A stretch of DNA of 64,000 bases from Balanoglossus misakiensis. Lineage: Eukaryota; Hemichordata. The notes under the pieces are model-generated. The model saw only the letters and a list, made by a program, of their open reading frames with translations, was not told the origin of the DNA and did no database searches. The translations under genes were made by a program, and so were the position numbers. Positions 38,001 through 50,772 of this stretch are shown here, piece by piece; the stretch's first letter is position 1, and each line of letters starts with the position of its first letter. The stretch is from the NCBI GenBank assembly GCA_040954595.2, contig CM082578.2, forward strand, positions 868,001-932,000, read 5' to 3'.

Positions 38001-41000
38001 TCAATTTTGAGTGTTTGGTGGGGTCAGCCTTTGCGTCAACATTGATTAACCAGGCCATGCAGAGCTAGTGGCCAGTGTCGTGCCCATCAATTTTGAGTGT
38101 TTGGTGGGGTCAGCCTTTGCGTCAACATTGATTAACCAGGCCATGCAGAGCTAGTGGCCAGTGTCGTGCCCATCAATTTTGAGTGTTTGGTGGGGTCAGC
38201 CTTTGCGTCAACATTGATTAACCAGGCCATGCAGAGCTAGTGGCCAGTGTCGTGCCCATCAATTTTGAGTGTTTGGTGGGGTCAGCCTTTGCGTCAACAT
38301 TGATTAACCAGGCCATGCAGAGCTAGTGGCCAGTGTCGTGCCCATCAATTTTGAGTGTTTGGTGGGGTCAGCCTTTGCGTCAACATTGATTAACCAGGCC
38401 ATGCAGAGCTAGTGGCCAGTGTCGTGCCCATCAATTTTGAGTGTTTGGTGGGGTCAGCCTTTGCGTCAACATTGATTAACCAGGCCATGCAGAGCTAGTG
38501 GCCAGTGTCGTGCCCATCAATTTTGAGTGTTTGGTGGGGTCAGCCTTTGCGTCAACATTGATTAACCAGGCCATGCAGAGCTAGTGGCCAGTGTCGTGCC
38601 CATCAATTTTGAGTGTTTGGTGGGGTCAGCCTTTGCGTCAACATTGATTAACCAGGCCATGCAGAGCTAGTGGCCAGTGTCGTGCCCATCAATTTTGAGT
38701 GTTTTGGTGGGGTCAGCCTTTGCGTCAACATTGATTAACCAGGCCATGCAGAGCTAGTGGCCAGTGTCGTGCCCATCAATTTGAGTGTTTGGTGGGGTCA
38801 GCCTTTGCGTCAACATTGATTAACCAGGCCATGCAGAGCTAGTGGCCAGTGTCGTGCCCATCAATTTTGAGTGTTTGGTGGGGTCAGCCTTTGCGTCAAC
38901 ATTGATTAACCAGTCCATGCAGAGCTAGTGGCCAGTGTCGTGCCCATCAATTTTGAGTGTTTGGTGGGGTCAGCCTTTGCGTCAACATTGATTAACCAGG
39001 CCATGCAGAGCTAGTGGCCAGTGTCGTGCCCATCAATTTTGAGTGTTTGGTGGGGTCAGCCTTTGCGTCAACATTGATTAACCAGGCCATGCAGAGCTAG
39101 TGGCCAGTGTCGTGCCCATCAATTTTGAGTGTTTGGTGGGGTCAGCCTTTGCGTCAACAATGATTAACCAGGCCATGCAGAGCTAGTGGCCAGTGTCGTG
39201 CCCATCAATTTTGAGTGTTTGGTGGGGTCAGCCTTTGCGTCAACATTGATTAACCAGGCCATGCAGAGCTAGTGGCCAGTGTCGTGCCCATCAATTTTGA
39301 GTGTTTGGTGGGGTCAGCCTTTGCGTCAACATTGATTAACCAGGCCATGCAGAGCTAGTGGCCAGTGTCGTGCCCATCAATTTTGAGTGTTTGGTGGGGT
39401 CAGCCTTTGCGTCAACATTGATTAACCAGGCCATGCAGAGCTAGTGGCCAGTGTCGTGCCCATCAATTTTGAGTGTTTGGTGGGGTCAGCCTTTGCGGCA
39501 ACATTGATTAACCAGGCCATGCAGAGCTAGTGGCCAGTGTCGTGCCCATCAATTTTGAGTGTTTGGTGGGGTCAGCCTTTGCGGCAACATTGATTAACCA
39601 GGCCATGCAGAGCTAGTGGCCAGTGTCGTGCCCATCAATTTTGAGTGTTTGGTGGGGTCAGCCTTTGCGGCAACATTGATTAACCAGGCCATGCAGAGCT
39701 AGTGGCCAGTGTCGTGCCCATCAATTTTGAGTGTTTGGTGGGGTCAGCCTTTGCGGCAACATTGATTAACCAGGCCATGCAGAGCTAGTGGCCAGTGTCG
39801 TGCCCATCAATTTTGAGTGTTTGGTGGGGTCAGCCTTTGCGGCAACATTGATTAACCAGGCCATGCAGAGCTAGTGGCCAGTGTCGTGCCCATCAATTTT
39901 GAGTGTTTGGTGGGGTCAGCCTTTGCGTCAACATTGATTACCAGGCCATGCAGAGCTAGTGGCCAGTGTCGTGCCCATCAATTTTGAGTGTTTGGTGGGG
40001 TCAGCCTTTGCGTCAACATTGATTAACCAGGCCATGCAGAGCTAGTGGCCAGTGTCGTGCCCATCAATTTTGAGTGTTTGGTGGGGTCAGCCTTTGCGTC
40101 AACATTGATTAACCAGGCCATGCAGAGCTAGTGGCCAGTGTCGTGCCCATCAATTTTGAGTGTTTGGTGGGGTCAGCCTTTGCGTCAACATTGATTAACC
40201 AGGCCATGCAGAGCTAGTGGCCAGTGTCGTGCCCATCAATTTTGAGTGTTTGGTGGGGTCAGCCTTTGCGTCAACATTGATTAACCAGGCCATGCAGAGC
40301 TAGTGGCCAGTGTCGTGCCCATCAATTTTGAGTGTTTGGTGGGGTCAGCCTTTGCGTCAACATTGATTAACCAGGCCATGCAGAGCTAGTGGCCAGTGTC
40401 GTGCCCATCAATTTTGAGTGTTTGGTGGGGTCAGCCTTTGCGTCAACATTGATTAACCAGGCCATGCAGAGCTAGTGGCCAGTGTCGTGCCCATCAATTT
40501 TGAGTGTTTGGTGGGGTCAGCCTTTGCGTCAACATTGATTAACCAGGGCCATGCAGAGCTAGTGGCCAGTGTCGTGCCATCAATTTTGAGTGTTTGGTGG
40601 GTCAGCCTTTGCGTCAACATTGATTAACCAGGCCATGCAGACTAGTGGCCAGTGTCGTGCCCATCAATTTTGAGTGTTTGGTGGGGTCAGCCTTTGCGTC
40701 AACATTGATTAACCAGGCCATGCAGAGCTAGTGGCCAGTGTCGTGCCCATCAATTTTGAGTGTTTGGTGGGGTCAGCCTTTGCGTCAACATTGATTAACC
40801 AGGCCATGCAGAGCTAGTGGCCAGTGTCGTGCCCATCAATTTTGAGTGTTTGGTGGGGTCAGCCTTTGCGTCAACATTGATTAACCAGGCCATGCAGAGC
40901 TAGTGGCCAGTGTCGTGCCCATCAATTTTGAGTGTTTGGTGGGGTCAGCCTTTGCGTCAACATTGATTAACCAGGCCATGCCAGAGCTAGTGGCCAGTGT

Positions 41001-44000
41001 CGTGCCCATCAATTTTGAGTGTTTGGTGGGGTCAGCCTTTGCGTCAACATTGATTAACCAGGCCATGCAGAGCTAGTGGCCAGTGTCGTGCCCATCAATT
41101 TTGAGTGTTTGGTGGGGTCAGCCTTTGCGTCAACATTGATTAACCAGGCCATGCAGAGCTAGTGGCCAGTGTCGTGCCCATCAATTTTGAGTGTTTGGTG
41201 GGGTCAGCCTTTGCGTCAACATTGATTAACCAGGCCATGCAGAGCTAGTGGCCAGTGTCGTGCCCATCAATTTTGAGTGTTTGGTGGGGTCAGCCTTTGC
41301 GTCAACATTGATTAACCAGGCCATGCAGAGCTAGTGGCCAGTGTCGTGCCCATCAATTTTGAGTGTTTGGTGGGGTCAGCCTTTGCGTCAACATTGATTA
41401 ACCAGGCCATGCAGAGCTAGTGGCCAGTGTCGTGCCCATCAATTTTGAGTGTTTGGTGGGGTCAGCCTTTGCGTCAACATTGATTAACCAGGCCATGCAG
41501 AGCTAGTGGCCAGTGTCGTGCCCATCAATTTTGAGTGTTTGGTGGGGTCAGCCTTTGCGTCAACATTGATTAACCAGGCCATGCAGAGCTAGTGGCCAGT
41601 GTCGTGCCCATCAATTTTGAGTGTTTGGTGGGGTCAGCCTTTGCGTCAACATTGATTAACCAGGCCATGCAGAGCTAGTGGCCAGTGTCGTGCCCATCAA
41701 TTTTGAGTGTTTGGTGGGGTCAGCCTTTGCGTCAACATTGATTAACCAGGCCATGCAGAGCTAGTGGCCAGTGTCGTGCCCATCAATTTTGAGTGTTTGG
41801 TGGGGTCAGCCTTTGCGTCAACATTGATTAACCAGGCCATGCAGAGCTAGTGGCCAGTGTCGTGCCCATCAATTTGAGTGTTTGGTGGGGTCAGCCTTTG
41901 CGTCAACATTGATTAACCAGGCCATGCAGAGCTAGTGGCCAGTGTCGTGCCCATCAATTTTGAGTGTTTGGTGGGGTCAGCCTTTGCGTCAACATTGATT
42001 AACCAGGCCATGCAGAGCTAGTGGCCAGTGTCGTGCCCATCAATTTTGAGTGTTTGGTGGGGTCAGCCTTTGCGTCAACATTGATTAACCAGGCCATGCA
42101 GAGCTAGTGGCCAGTGTCGTGCCCATCAATTTTGAGTGTTTGGTGGGGTCAGCCTTTGCGTCAACATTGATTAACCAGGCCATGCAGAGCTAGTGGCCAG
42201 TGTCGTGCCCATCAATTTTGAGTGTTTGGTGGGGTCAGCCTTTGCGTCAACATTGATTAACCAGGCCATGCAGAGCTAGTGGCCAGTGTCGTGCCCATCA
42301 ATTTTGAGTGTTTGGTGGGGTCAGCCTTTGCGTCAACATTGATTAACCAGGCCATGCAGAGCTAGTGGCCAGTGTCGTGCCCATCAATTTTGAGTGTTTG
42401 GTGGGGTCAGCCTTTGCGTCAACATTGATTAACCAGGCCATGCAGAGCTAGTGGCCAGTGTCGTGCCCATCAATTTTGAGTGTTTGGTGGGGTCAGCCTT
42501 TGCGTCAACATTGATTAACCAGGCCATGCAGAGCTAGTGGCCAGTGTCGTGCCCATCAATTTTGAGTGTTTGGTGGGGTCAGCCTTTGCGTCAACATTGA
42601 TTAACCAGGCCATGCAGAGCTAGTGGCCAGTGTCGTGCCCATCAATTTTGAGTGTTTGGTGGGGTCAGCCTTTGCGTCAACATTGATTAACCAGGCCATG
42701 CAGAGCTAGTGGCCAGTGTCGTGCCCATCAATTTTGAGTGTTTGGTGGGGTCAGCCTTTGCGTCAACATTGATTAACCAGGCCATGCAGAGCTAGTGGCC
42801 AGTGTCGTGCCCATCAATTTTGAGTGTTTGGTGGGGTCAGCCTTTGCGTCAACATTGATTAACCAGGCCATGCAGAGCTAGTGGCCAGTGTCGTGCCCAT
42901 CAATTTTGAGTGTTTGGTGGGGTCAGCCTTTGCGTCAACATTGATTAACCAGGCCATGCAGAGCTAGTGGCCAGTGTCGTGCCCATCAATTTTGAGTGTT
43001 TGGTGGGGTCAGCCTTTGCGTCAACATTGATTAACCAGGCCATGCAGAGCTAGTGGCCAGTGTCGTGCCCATCAATTTTGAGTGTTTGGTGGGGTCAGCC
43101 TTTGCGTCAACATTGATTAACCAGGCCATGCAGAGCTAGTGGCCAGTGTCGTGCCCATCAATTTTGAGTGTTTGGTGGGGTCAGCCTTTGCGTCAACATT
43201 GATTAACCAGGCCATGCAGAGCTAGTGGCCAGTGTCGTGCCCATCAATTTTGAGTGTTTGGTGGGGTCAGCCTTTGCGTCAACATTGATTAACCAGGCCA
43301 TGCAGAGCTAGTGGCCAGTGTCGTGCCCATCAATTTTGAGTGTTTGGTGGGGTCAGCCTTTGCGTCAACATTGATTAACCAGGCCATGCAGAGCTAGTGG
43401 CCAGTGTCGTGCCCATCAATTTTGAGTGTTTGGTGGGTCAGCCTTTGCGTCAACATTGATTAACCAGGCCATGCAGAGCTAGTGGCCAGTGTCGTGCCCA
43501 TCAATTTTGAGTGTTTGGTGGGGTCAGCCTTTGCGTCAACATTGATTAACCAGGCCATGCAGAGCTAGTGGCCAGTGTCGTGCCCATCAATTTTGAGTGT
43601 TTGGTGGGGTCAGCCTTTGCGTCAACATTGATTAACCAGGCCATGCAGAGCTAGTGGCCAGTGTCGTGCCCATCAATTTTGAGTGTTTGGTGGGGTCAGC
43701 CTTTGCGTCAACATTGATTAACCAGGCCATGCAGAGCTAGTGGCCAGTGTCGTGCCCATCAATTTTGAGTGTTTGGTGGGGTCAGCCTTTGCGTCAACAT
43801 TGATTAACCAGGCCATGCAGAGCTAGTGGCCAGTGTCGTGCCCATCAATTTTGAGTGTTTGGTGGGGTCAGCCTTTGCGTCAACATTGATTAACCAGGCC
43901 ATGCAGAGCTAGTGGCCAGTGTCGTGCCCATCAATTTTGAGTGTTTGGTGGGGTCAGCCTTTGCGTCAACATTGATTAACCAGGCCATGCAGAGCTAGTG

Positions 44001-44730
44001 GCCAGTGTCGTGCCCATCAATTTTGAGTGTTTGGTGGGGTCAGCCTTTGCGTCAACATTGATTAACCAGGCCATGCAGAGCTAGTGGCCAGTGTCGTGCC
44101 CATCAATTTTGAGTGTTTGGTGGGGTCAGCCTTTGCGTCAACATTGATTAACCAGGCCATGCAGAGCTAGTGGCCAGTGTCGTGCCCATCAATTTTGAGT
44201 GTTTGGTGGGGTCAGCCTTTGCGTCAACATTGATTAACCAGGCCATGCAGAGCTAGTGGCCAGTGTCGTGCCCATCAATTTTGAGTGTTTGGTGGGGTCA
44301 GCCTTTGCGTCAACATTGATTAACCAGGCCATGCAGAGCTAGTGGCCAGTGTCGTGCCCATCAATTTTGAGTGTTTGGTGGGGTCAGCCTTTGCGTCAAC
44401 ATTGATTAACCAGGCCATGCAGAGCTAGTGGCCAGTGTCGTGCCCATCAATTTTGAGTGTTTGGTGGGGTCAGCCTTTGCGTCAACATTGATTAACCAGG
44501 CCATGCAGAGCTAGTGGCCAGTGTCGTGCCCATCAATTTTGAGTGTTTGGTGGGGTCAGCCTTTGCGTCAACATTGATTAACCAGGCCATGCAGAGCTAG
44601 TGGCCAGTGTCGTGCCCATCAATTTTACTCTCACGAGAGTGTATCTGTTTGGTGGGGTCAGCCTTTGCGTCAACATTGATTAACCAGGCCATGCAAGAGC
44701 TAGTGGCCGGGTGGTCGTGCCCATCAATTT
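35053..44730. repeat. 86-bp satellite array, about 112 units
   Basis: The unit begins agctagtggccagtgtcgtg and ends aaccaggccatgcag, 86 bp, and repeats head to tail to the assembly gap. The first two units differ (gtgtcgtggccagcgtcgtg; one has caaccttt). The rest are nearly identical. Exceptions include five neighbouring units with gcggcaac in place of gcgtcaac (39493-39845), single-base indels (for example 38704, 38780, 39930, 41873, 43437) and a cluster of indels at 40547-40640. 86 is not a multiple of 3, so the ORFs are incidental. The last unit before the gap is disturbed at 44625-44650 by an insert containing ctctcacgagag. Confidence 0.97.
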
Positions 44731-44830
44731 NNNNNNNNNNNNNNNNNNNNNNNNNNNNNNNNNNNNNNNNNNNNNNNNNNNNNNNNNNNNNNNNNNNNNN
44801 NNNNNNNNNNNNNNNNNNNNNNNNNNNNNN
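44731..44830. other. assembly gap (100 N)
   Basis: A run of N of round length, so the true gap size is unknown. It follows the satellite, and the real array may be much longer. The two sides may not be directly adjacent. Confidence 1.
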
Positions 44831-44877
44831 CATATAATCATGGGACAAGAAGGGCAAAAATTAAATTATCCAGCAGG

Positions 44878-45600
44878 TGTTTGAATTATGCAAATTAGAA
44901 CAGTTGTCTAATATTGCCATGTCAACCACGTTGAAATTGTTTTAGGTACCCATATTAATTAAAACCGTGAAAATGCGATATTACACACCATATAAGACAA
45001 ACCAGGGAAATTTACATGTTAGAGAAGTTTGTCGGCCATTTTGGATTATGCAAATTAGAACAGTTGTCTAATATTGCCATGTCAACCACGCTGAAATTGT
45101 TTTAGTTACCCATATTGATGAAAACCCTGCAAATGCGATTTTAGGCACCATATAAGACAAAACAGGGAAATTTACATTTAAGAAGAGTTTGGTGGCCATT
45201 TTGGATTATGCAAATTAGAACAGCTGTCTAATATTGCCATGTCAACGACGTTGAAATTGTTTTAGGTACCCATATTGATGAAAACCCTGCAAATGCGATA
45301 TTACACACTATTAAAGACAACCATAGTAAATTTACATGTTAGAGAAGTTTGTCGGCCATTCTAGATTATGCAAATTAGAACAGCTGTCTAACATTGCAAT
45401 GTCAACCACGTTGAAATTGTTTTAGGTACCCATATTGATGAAAACCCTTCAAATGCGATACTACACGCTATTTAAGACGACCATAGGAAATTTACATGTT
45501 AGAGGAGTTTGGCGGCCATTTTGGACTATGCAAATGAGAAGAGTTGAACAAAAAATGCCATATTTGCAATGCTGTTGTCTTGTTTTGGGTGCCTATGTTA
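44878..45600. repeat. 160-bp tandem repeat, about 4.5 units
   Basis: The phrase (g)attatgcaaattagaacag recurs at 44883, 45043, 45203 and 45363, and as a variant at 45523, an exact period of 160. Units differ at several per cent of positions, unlike the homogeneous 86-bp array. The last unit decays into unique sequence. Confidence 0.9.
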
Positions 45601-45947
45601 AGGCTTGAAAATGAAAGCTTATTCACCATTTTGGCACAAACAGTGGCGAGAAGGTGTTCCAATGTAACTTAGAAGAGTTGCCATATTTGCAATACAGTTA
45701 TATTGTTTAAGGTATGAATGCAAATCCTGAATATTAGATTTATAACAATTTCATTGGAAAGAACATTTGTAGGTTCATCATTGACCCCATAGGACTGTCA
45801 ACTGGACTACAGACAGTCTCGATGAACACAAGACATGATCCCAATTTGCAAGCTGAGTTGAAACTGACTGCTGCAGTAACTTTAGCTCTGGGAATGTCTT
45901 GTATGATTTAAAGCAATTGATGACCAAATTTAACACAGTTTCTCTGA

Positions 45948-46683
45948 GGTAACCACTTAGCTTTCGTGACTGGTTGTTTAAGAATCCAAAAAACATGAAT
46001 TCTACCCAATGAATTCAACCCTTAGAATTTCACAACTGTAACAGAGTTTGCAGTCATGCACAAAAGTGTGTATCATACACATAAGAAATTTCTCACATGT
46101 ATTTTTATAAGGGCAATGCATTTGACTGTAAACAAACATTGACATCAGTCAGTAGCGCTATTTTGTCAGTGAAATGGCTTCATCATCATCCCTCCAACCA
46201 AAGTTGAAACAGAGTTGCAAATATTGCACAGCTTGAAATCATAAAATGTTGCAAAATTGAACCAACAGTTCGGTCAATGATCAAGTTCTTACAGCTATTA
46301 TTAGAACCAGACAATCTCAGCGAACAAGAGACATGGGCCTTATTTGCAAGTCGAGTTAGAACTGCCTTTGCCTGCCCACGGACGCCCCAGTTTCAGCAAA
46401 AGTTATTGCATTAAAATGTGAGTATGGAGAACTATGCTCTGTGTTCCTTTTGTTAGCTTACATAGCTGTTGTCATTCTAGTTTTTCCTCTGTCCTGTGAA
46501 CAGAGTTTCAGTTGCGAAAACTGACAGTTCTCAAAGTACAAAAGTACACCTAAATTGCCTCGGTGATGAGCATGCAGAATTTATCTGATGCTTTTTACTT
46601 GCAGAAGGACCCCACCAGTTGCAGATTGTCAATTCCATGGCACAAGGGAATTTACGCTTTGCATTCAAATATAAATAATTAAA
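45948..46683 (+). repeat. left arm of a long inverted repeat pair
   Basis: This block is found inverted at about 52454-53186. Shared text includes gtgccatgga, ggcgtcc/ggacgcc, gatgagcatgcagaattt and catcatcatccctccaacca. The match is high but imperfect, with scattered substitutions and small indels. It contains a short ATG frame ending SCKYCTA and an embedded decayed direct repeat of 45785-45900. No intact protein is seen. Confidence 0.85.
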
Positions 46684-47996
46684 ACCTGTTTAATTTTTCT
46701 ATATGTTCTTTAGTGATGATTCAAAAATATTATGACTGCTAGTGTGATTAATATTCTATTTTCAAAATGTGTTTCTCTTAATGATTATGAATACATCAAA
46801 ATTTATGCTTTAAAATTATATCATTTTACCTGAAATATTGCAAATATTTGGAGGGTTGCATTTAATTTGAAGTTCTCGATCAAAGTTTTAGGCATAAAAA
46901 AGGTGCTACACCCCCAATAAATTGGTAGCTATGAATTCAATTCAAAGAGTGTTGTAATGTCTGTTTTCCAACAGGGAGCCAGTTCAACAAAGCGCATGAG
47001 GATAGTAAATCACCTTTGTGAATTTTGTGCACCACAGTAAGAATTCCCTAGAAACTGCAAACTAAATTGCAAAGCAATCAGACAAAAATGGCAGAAATTG
47101 CCAACAAAAAAAAAACAATATTGTCACTTCCATCACTGGGTTTGTTAAATTGTCATAAAATCACACCTAAGAACATGCAAACCAAATTTTAAAAAAAATG
47201 TGGGTAGAGGTTTCTGAGTATATGACGACCAAAATCACCCCAAAAATATACTTCAAAAATGAAAAACAAAATCTGTATAAAGTCTCAATAACATAAATAC
47301 ACACCAATTTCTAAAGCAATCTGACCAGTACCTTCTTGAGTTTCTGAGTTTAGAACAATTTCACATTGGTCCCAATGGTATATTGACATATACAAAATTG
47401 GACCTAAAGAGTAAAACACATTTCAAAGATTTTACAATTAAAGCCTCACAAGCTGCCAAATTTTACACATCTTTTACCACAATAACATTTTTCAAATCAT
47501 CCACCTATCCTTTAAAATCAGCACCATTGAGCCATATTACTTGAATTTGCATGGGGTTTGTCATCTCTCTGCGATGTGTACCCTCCATATGGAGGCTGAT
47601 TAAAACAGGTGTGACTTCTTTAAATTGCAACATACAGGCACATTCATTAGTCAATAAAATGTTCATGTATACCTATCAGTCAGTTTGTTTAGATGAACAA
47701 ATCTAAGATGGAAAGTAATATCATGAAAATACTGTAAGATTGGAAACTCTGAGTTTGAGTCTAAGGATAACAAGGGAACCTCTCTACTATTTGAAGCACC
47801 AAAGCTATGAAAAACTTCCTTCTTTCCCTCAAATATTTTTTATGAATATGTTCTACTCCGTGATTAAAATTTCCCTTTTACCAAATGTACATATGTAAGA
47901 GACGAGATTTTTTCAGCAAAATTTCAAATGGCCTAGGGTGACTTTTTACCTACTTACCCATATTGGGTAGCATGAAACACAGAATGGCATACCAGT

Positions 47997-49172
47997 GGGT
48001 TAGAGATACAGCGTTTTATATTAACATGAATTAACATGAAACTAAAAATTTGATGGTTTACTTAGGACTGCCTTGATCCATGGTAACCTCATTAAATATG
48101 TACATATCTAATTCTAGGCTATCCAGTTGCGGTAGAAACCTGGACATGGACAACTTTGGGGTCAAAATCTTTTGACAAAATGTTGGGTGATCTTGGGTAA
48201 ACTTTGACCTACATTCCTATATCTTGGCATCCGGCACAGATACATTCTTGACACTTGGAGTGATGGAACTGCATAATGGAGTATTATGTCTCAGCTAGTC
48301 ACAGTGCTTTTGCTGTGTCTTTTATTCAGCCAAATTAGATGTTTTTCATTACACATTGGCTGTGTTTGCCAGTACATTTTAGCTGGTCACACTGCCTTAA
48401 CACAATGTATTCTCAAAATACTCTGCAATCTTTATGAAGCATATACAGCAGACAAAGTTGTGGTAAGACTGAACTTGCCCTTCTTTGTGATTAAAGCATG
48501 ACCGGCCTGTCTTAGGTGGCCCCTACCTAGAGGCTTTACCTGTCATTGGCTCACAGTCTGAGAAATCAGCTCTGCAGGGAAGTTAACGATGTAACCCACC
48601 ATTAAAGCTTGGATTTCCGCTTTTTGTATTTGATGCCTGGCTGAGGCCTTCTTAGGATCTACCCAACGCTGAGTAGGCTATCCCGTCATTGGCACACAGT
48701 CTCAGGGAGGGAGTCAAAAGTTCAGTATACCATCAAAGCCTTTATATTGTCCATTCTTTTTAGGAGAAGGCTGGCTGCTGTAGAAAAATGTTGATCTCAA
48801 ATTTATCATGTCCAAAAAGCCAGACTTCCAGCCCTATTGGTTAGGCTGGCATTAGGTAAGTACATAATTAATGAGGCAAGACATAATACTCAATCAAATA
48901 GTTCCATCACTCCAAGTGTCAAGGTTGTATCTGCTCCGGATGCTAAAATATAGGAATGTAGGTCAAAGTTTACCCAAGATCACACAAATGTTTGTCAAAA
49001 GAATTTGACCCCGAAGTTGTCCATGTCCAGGTTTCTACTTCAGCTGAATAGCCTAGAATTAGATATGCACATATTTAACGAGGTTACCATTGCTCAGGGG
49101 GGTCTTAAATTAACCATCAAATTTTAGTTTCATATTAATGCATATTAATATAAAATACTGTATCTCTAACCC
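47997..49172. repeat. inner inverted repeat, arms about 300 bp
   Basis: Left arm about 47997-48295 and right arm about 48877-49172 match in opposite orientation through gggttagagataca, gaaacctggacatggacaac, gggtaaactttgacctacat, cacttggagtgatggaact and gagtattatgtct. The spacer of about 580 bp carries two related direct segments with 'cattggc.cacagtct'. The arms differ at a fair number of positions, so it is old. Confidence 0.8.
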
Positions 49173-50689
49173 TACAGGTAAGCCTAGAATTAGGTACATG
49201 TACATGCGTAAGTTTTTGACAAGACAGTTAAGCTGTAATATATGTACATGAACCTTGACAATTGACTTAAAATAACATAAAGGCAGAACTGATACTGATT
49301 GGAGATAGATATTACTAATGACAGTGATGTTAATTACACCAGGAATGTTTGTCTTAGTATACGGTAGCTAACCGACTGCTTGAGGTTAAGTAATGAAAGT
49401 GCCCACTTGCGATTCACCTTCAAATAGCTACTTAGTCTTTGGTACATGTACATTGTTTTTCCAATGATTAGACAAAGGATATACATACGTGTAATTAAGG
49501 TTGTGTAGCATTTTCAATGTAATAAGCCCTGCCTTCACTATAATCTTACACCAAATCAACACTGTTCAGTAATGTGATAGGCTTCAAAGCGACGCTAGTT
49601 ACATCATAATTCCCAGCAAGGGGTATTAGTTTATTGGGCAAGTGGCATGAGTGAGGCCAGACATTAGTTTTGGAAGCAAAGCGGACAGAACACTGCCGGG
49701 CATAGACTAGGTAGTTCTGAATGTGACCATGGACATTACCACATTAGACTCTGTATTGTAAGTTTCTGAAGAATCGCAAAAAATCATCAACAGTCTACAT
49801 GTACTTCAACCTTGTGAGAAGTACTGTATAACACACAGGATATACTAGTCACTGTTGGTCAGGTTATTACACACTGTGGTCCCATCTGGGGATTACACAA
49901 AATTAGGTATGTCTGTGTTCATGGGAAAAATCATGTGACATTGGCAAGCAGATATGACCTACTGTAAGAACATTTCAAAGGAACCAAACAAGTATTTTAG
50001 GGAAAACAACATTCAACAATGACAAAAACTGCCTCAAACCACATCTATCCAACTATCAACAAATTGTATAATATCTACTTCAATCACCACGCCTACCAAA
50101 GTTGAAAGCAATCTGACTAGTAGTTTCAAAGAATACAAATTGCAAAAATTGCCCCAAGACCACAATATGTAAATTTCACCAAAATGATATACAACATTAC
50201 TTGGGTTACCTCTTGGAACAAGCATACCAAAATTTAAAAGCAATCTAAGGAGTTTCTCAGAAAATGAATTTTGACCAAAAATGACAGATTACAAATTCTG
50301 CGACAATTTAAACAAAACCAACTAAGATCACCTACCGGAAGTGTCATACTAAATTCTAAAGAAATCAGCCAATCTCTTTAAGAGGAAAAGATTTTTTTTC
50401 AAATGGTAAAACAAGACAAAATAATTGCATAAAAAATAGACAATTCACGATATAAACTCAAAGTATATCAGGTATAAGGACATTACCTACATGCATACAA
50501 ATGTTCAAAGCAGTCTAACCAGTTGTTGAGTTTTGATCAATTCCACATATTTCACAGGTTATTTGCGTATTTTTGCAATGACAACTTCATTTAAGCAAAA
50601 TCCCATCTACACACCAAATATCAAGGTGATACGCGAAGTGGTTTCATGTTTTGGATCAGGGCAGACATACATCCATATATACATGTAAC

Positions 50690-50772
50690 ATGCATACACA
50701 CATGTACACACACACACAAACACATGCATACATGCATACATACATACATACGTACATACATACATACATACA
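50690..50772. repeat. CATA/CA microsatellite
   Basis: Imperfect runs of cacaca and catacata. The minus-strand ORF through it (Cys, Met, Tyr, Val only) is low-complexity and not a gene. Confidence 0.9.

Noticed and set aside
35053-44730. CRISPR-like array or tandem coding repeat
   Set aside because: There are no variable spacers; the units are contiguous and identical. The unit length of 86 shifts the frame each time, so the ORFs on either strand are incidental.
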